Shown: positions 61,845-64,000 of the stretch, piece by piece
Layout: each line of letters begins with the position of its first letter
Position numbering within the stretch: position 1 is the first letter of the stretch
From: Bacteroidota bacterium
Lineage (GTDB): Bacteria > Bacteroidota > Bacteroidia > Bacteroidales > CAIWKO01
Length of the DNA stretch: 64,000 bases
Reading direction: 5' to 3'
NCBI GenBank assembly: GCA_037133915.1
Contig: JBAXND010000003.1
Span: 80,233 to 144,232, forward strand
Position numbers and translations under genes: made by a program
Notes under the pieces: generated by a model
Databases searched by the model: none
The model's input: only the letters and a program-made list of their open reading frames with translations
What the model was told of the DNA's origin: nothing

Positions 61845-62591
61845 ATGGCAAAAGTAATTGCAATAGCAAATCATAAAGGAGGTGTCGGAAAAACTACTTC
61901 TGCAATTAACATAGGGGCGGGTCTCAGCCGTAAAGGGAAAAAGGTGCTGCTGATTGATATGGATCCACAGGCTAATCTTACGCAAAGTTTGGGCGTTAAA
62001 GACCCTGAGTTTACTGTTTATGGCGCCATTCGTGGTCAGTATGAATTGAAACCGTTGAATATAATCAAGAATCTTGACCTCATTCCTTCTACTATCGACT
62101 TATCCGGTGCAGAAATTGAATTGAGTGCGGAAACAGGCAGAGAATACATTCTGCGCGAACTCATTGAACCGGTTAGTTCTAAATATGATTATGTCATTAT
62201 TGATAATCCGCCATCATTGGGATTGCTCACCGTAAATTGCCTGACTGCTGCCGACGAAGTTTATATTCCGCTGCAGGCACAGTATCTGGCATTACAAGGA
62301 TTGAGTAAATTAATGGAGGTGATAGAAAAGATAAAAAAGCGGCTTAATAAAGAACTGGAGCTCGGAGGTGTATTCATCACACAATTCGACAGAAGAAAAG
62401 TACTTAACAGAAATGTTGTTGAAACCATTGAATCTCATTTTGAAGGCGCTGTGTTTAAAACACGTATCCGCGATAATGTCGCACTTGCCGAAGCACCAAC
62501 CTGTGGCCTGGATATCTTCAGGTATGAGCCGGATTGCTATGGTGCGCTTGATTATGCCGACCTTTGCAAAGAAATTCTGAAAAGAAATTAG
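61845..62591 (+). CDS. parA: ParA-family ATPase
   Basis: Deviant Walker ATPase that forms dynamic gradients on the nucleoid to position DNA or protein cargo. 248 residues: deviant Walker A KGGVGKTT (11-18) with the signature lysine, DMDPQANLT, and VIIDNPPSLGLL as Walker B. No N-terminal helix-turn-helix, so it is the chromosomal (Soj-like) size class. The next gene encodes a small protein with a ParB-like N-terminal peptide. No parS array or canonical ParB is visible, so cargo may not be the origin. Chromosomal Soj is the main alternative. Confidence 0.88.
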   Translation: MAKVIAIANHKGGVGKTTSAINIGAGLSRKGKKVLLIDMDPQANLTQSLGVKDPEFTVYGAIRGQYELKPLNIIKNLDLIPSTIDLSGAEIELSAETGREYILRELIEPVSSKYDYVIIDNPPSLGLLTVNCLTAADEVYIPLQAQYLALQGLSKLMEVIEKIKKRLNKELELGGVFITQFDRRKVLNRNVVETIESHFEGAVFKTRIRDNVALAEAPTCGLDIFRYEPDCYGALDYADLCKEILKRN

Positions 62592-62629
62592 TTATAAAAT
62601 GACCCTAATAGCATTATAAAAATTGTATC

Positions 62630-62965
62630 ATGGCTAAAAAGAATTTTTCTGGTGGACTCGACAGTTTGTTATCGGGTCCGGTTAAAAATGAAGCTCCTGC
62701 TGTAAAAAAAATCGCGAAGGAAAAAGCTGCAGCGGCACCTCAGCCTAAACCTGCAGTTGAAAAAACTTCTAAAATTGGAACAAAAGAGCATGAAACCCGT
62801 GCTACATTTATTGTTTACGAAGAGCAGCTTGAAAAACTAAAAGCGATAAGCTATTGGGAACGTCTTCTGATAAAAGATGTAATCAGCGATGCATTTGCTG
62901 ATTTTATTGCTGCTTATGAAAAGAAGCATGGTAAAATAAAAGCTGTTCCTGTCAGAGGCAAATAG
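62630..62965 (+). CDS. Small ParA partner: ParB-like N-terminal peptide plus probable ribbon-helix-helix domain
   Basis: 111 residues. Residues 5-15 (FSGGLDSLLSG) resemble the GRGLDALL peptide at the N terminus of ParB proteins, the part that stimulates ParA ATPase. A Lys/Ala/Pro-rich linker (to about 52) leads to ETRATFIVYEEQLEKLKAIS and further helices (55-100), which looks like a ribbon-helix-helix DNA-binding domain. The ParB CTPase and helix-turn-helix domains are absent. It follows parA by 38 bases. I infer an adaptor linking ParA to a specific DNA site or cargo; a truncated ParB is unlikely since the frame is compact. Confidence 0.7.
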   Translation: MAKKNFSGGLDSLLSGPVKNEAPAVKKIAKEKAAAAPQPKPAVEKTSKIGTKEHETRATFIVYEEQLEKLKAISYWERLLIKDVISDAFADFIAAYEKKHGKIKAVPVRGK

Positions 62966-62966
62966 G

Positions 62967-63344
62967 TCATTTTTGCTGAAGACAATCTATGATTTTTTTT
63001 CTGAATTTCCAGCAGGTCATTTGACGTAATTCAAACGTGCGCGATAATTCCCATGAGGAAATATCTGGAGTGCAGCAAACTGTATAAAATATCCTGAATG
63101 CCTGTAAAATCGGCATTTTGCAATGATGAAACGGTGTATGAGCCGTGGCTGATTCTTCATATTTGCATCGCGTACACCTTCTTGAAAATTCAGTTTTTCC
63201 ACTACAGTAATTTGTATTTCCGCACTTCACACAATAATACTCTTTTTCCCACTTTTGTTGAGCAAGAAACTTCAGACAATCACTGTCTGTTTTGAAGCGT
63301 TTATCAAATTGTGCGGCTGAAATACCGTGGAAAAGAGAGCCCAT
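62967..63344 (-). CDS. Orphan IS1595-type transposase N-terminal domain (zinc ribbon plus helix-turn-helix)
   Basis: 125 residues resembling the first part of IS1595-family transposases: FKTDSDCLKFLAQQKWEKEYYC, a zinc ribbon with Cys38, Cys41, Cys57 and Cys60, then SATAHTPFHHCKMPILQAFRIFY and a helix-turn-helix-like SSWELSRTFELRQMTCWKFRKKI. The catalytic ISXO2-like domain is missing; the chain ends at a stop one base from the convergent gene. A good -7 box (63363-63370) lies just upstream. It may be a decayed insertion sequence or a domesticated DNA-binding protein. Confidence 0.7.
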   Translation of the reverse strand: MGSLFHGISAAQFDKRFKTDSDCLKFLAQQKWEKEYYCVKCGNTNYCSGKTEFSRRCTRCKYEESATAHTPFHHCKMPILQAFRIFYTVCCTPDISSWELSRTFELRQMTCWKFRKKIIDCLQQK

Positions 63345-63362
63345 TTTTAATGATTATTATCA

Positions 63363-63370
63363 CAAAAGTA
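63363..63370 (-). promoter_or_regulatory. Putative -7 promoter element for the orphan zinc-ribbon gene
   Basis: Minus-strand TACTTTTG, full match to TAnnTTTG, 19 bases before the ATG at 63344. A host-type promoter argues that the gene is expressed. Confidence 0.45.
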
Positions 63371-63412
63371 AAATTATTTGGTGAGATTAATGCGATTTGA
63401 TTAATTTATTTT

Positions 63413-63420
63413 TATCTTCG
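63413..63420 (+). promoter_or_regulatory. Possible -7 promoter element for the thioredoxin lipoprotein gene
   Basis: TATCTTCG, one mismatch from TAnnTTTG, 22 bases before the ATG at 63442. No TTG at the ideal -33 distance. Confidence 0.35.
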
Positions 63421-63441
63421 CTGTGAATTTAAAATTACAAA

Positions 63442-63948
63442 ATGAAACAGATTAGATTTTTTGTATTGTCCATGTTGACAGTGGTATTATTTTCTTGTTC
63501 ATCGCCATCATCTGATGGGAGCAAGGATGCTAAAAATGACAATGGTCAGAACAATCCGACAAAAGAGGAGGCTGCAGTTGATGTTGCCGGAACACCCATA
63601 CACCTTAATGATGCTGATTTTTTGAAAAAAGTGTATGATTACAAATCAAACCCCAAACTCGCATATGTGGGCACCAAGCCTTGTATTGTTGACTTTTATG
63701 CCGATTGGTGTGGCCCGTGCAAAATCATTGCACCATATCTGGTTGAACTCGCAGCAAAATATAAAGACGAAATTTTTATTTACAAAGTGAACACAGATAA
63801 TAACAGGGATTTGTCGCAGTTTTTTAATATAGAATCTATTCCTTCGGTAATGTTTTGCCCGATGAGTGGGCAACCGACAATGATGATCGGGGCAAACCCC
63901 AAAGACGAATACGAAAAATTGATTAATAAAATTCTTTTAAATAAATAA
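63442..63948 (+). CDS. Thioredoxin-fold lipoprotein
   Basis: 168 residues. A lipoprotein signal peptide ends in the lipobox LFSC (Cys19), followed by a Ser/Asp/Asn-rich tether to about residue 45. The thioredoxin domain has the redox motif WCGPCK (Cys90, Cys93) in VDFYADWCGPCK and the cis-proline in ESIPSVMF. It is probably attached to a membrane and works as a periplasmic thiol-disulfide reductase; the CGPC sequence is typical of reducing thioredoxins. Transcribed alone, divergent from the zinc-ribbon gene. The 52 bases after it show nothing. Confidence 0.9.
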   Translation: MKQIRFFVLSMLTVVLFSCSSPSSDGSKDAKNDNGQNNPTKEEAAVDVAGTPIHLNDADFLKKVYDYKSNPKLAYVGTKPCIVDFYADWCGPCKIIAPYLVELAAKYKDEIFIYKVNTDNNRDLSQFFNIESIPSVMFCPMSGQPTMMIGANPKDEYEKLINKILLNK

Positions 63949-64000
63949 GGGCACTTCTAAAAACCAATTGTTAATATAAACATCAGATTGTTAATAACTT

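Noticed and set aside
62967..63344. Complete insertion sequence
   Set aside because: The catalytic transposase domain is missing and I see no terminal inverted repeats or target duplications around it.

Overview
The window is a stretch of bacterial chromosome from a member of the Bacteroidetes (Bacteroidota). Several things point there independently: a fused LpxC-FabZ gene, a PorX-type response regulator with a PglZ domain, two very large secreted proteins ending in type IX secretion (T9SS) sorting domains, an S16 protein with a long tail, and repeated TAnnTTTG -7 promoter elements instead of sigma70-type -10 boxes. I see no tRNA, rRNA, CRISPR array or complete insertion sequence. Genes are dense; only one gap exceeds 300 bases.

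Layout. 1-10.6 kb: ribosome and tRNA maturation (rpsP-rimM-trmN6, cut by the left edge), lipid A synthesis (lpxC/fabZ-lpxA, with lpxD displaced to 9.6 kb on the other strand), an ABC ATPase, an alanine-dehydrogenase-like enzyme, tsaE, porX and an HD hydrolase. 10.6-13.3 kb: a WG-repeat exported protein and a BaiN-type flavoprotein. 13.6-19.05 kb: a complete 2-oxoacid (probably pyruvate) dehydrogenase operon, E1alpha-E1beta-E2-E3, followed by a lipoate ligase that could lipoylate its E2.

19.1-30.4 kb is the most interesting part. An AllH-like DUF2877 protein, FdrA (AllF) and a YlbE-type (AllG) protein form one operon. They are followed by a Mn-dependent cyclase-family hydrolase with its own promoter and terminator, and then by a three-subunit molybdenum hydroxylase, a class III CoA-transferase and an amidase-signature hydrolase. 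Read together these look like a catabolic route for an N-heterocycle: ring hydroxylation, ring opening to a ureido acid, phosphorolytic removal of the carbamoyl group, deamidation, and CoA activation of the dicarboxylate. Uracil via barbiturate and malonurate fits well, as does a hydantoin or parabanate route via oxalurate; the substrate is inference.

30.4-43.3 kb: two adjacent paralogous M4 metallopeptidases with T9SS sorting domains (1159 and 2002 residues, the larger carrying six Ig-like repeats), tatA-tatC, and two small exported proteins with carboxypeptidase-regulatory-like domains, one also carrying a TonB-plug-like domain without a barrel. 43.4-52.6 kb: an exported TPR-CHAT protein, a histidine phosphatase with an unrecognised N-terminal domain, a degenerate GGDEF protein and clpB. 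52.6-59.2 kb: nucleotide-sugar genes (rfbD, UDP-glucuronate decarboxylase, ugd, a membrane 4,6-dehydratase) and gcvT. 59.3-64 kb: small membrane proteins, the NAD(P)HX repair enzyme, a ParA with a small ParB-like partner, an orphan IS1595-type zinc-ribbon protein and a thioredoxin lipoprotein.

Some intergenic regions hold degenerate tandem repeats with an exact 7-base period (near 10.66, 18.33-18.43, 59.28 and 61.58-61.72 kb). Each locus has its own consensus.
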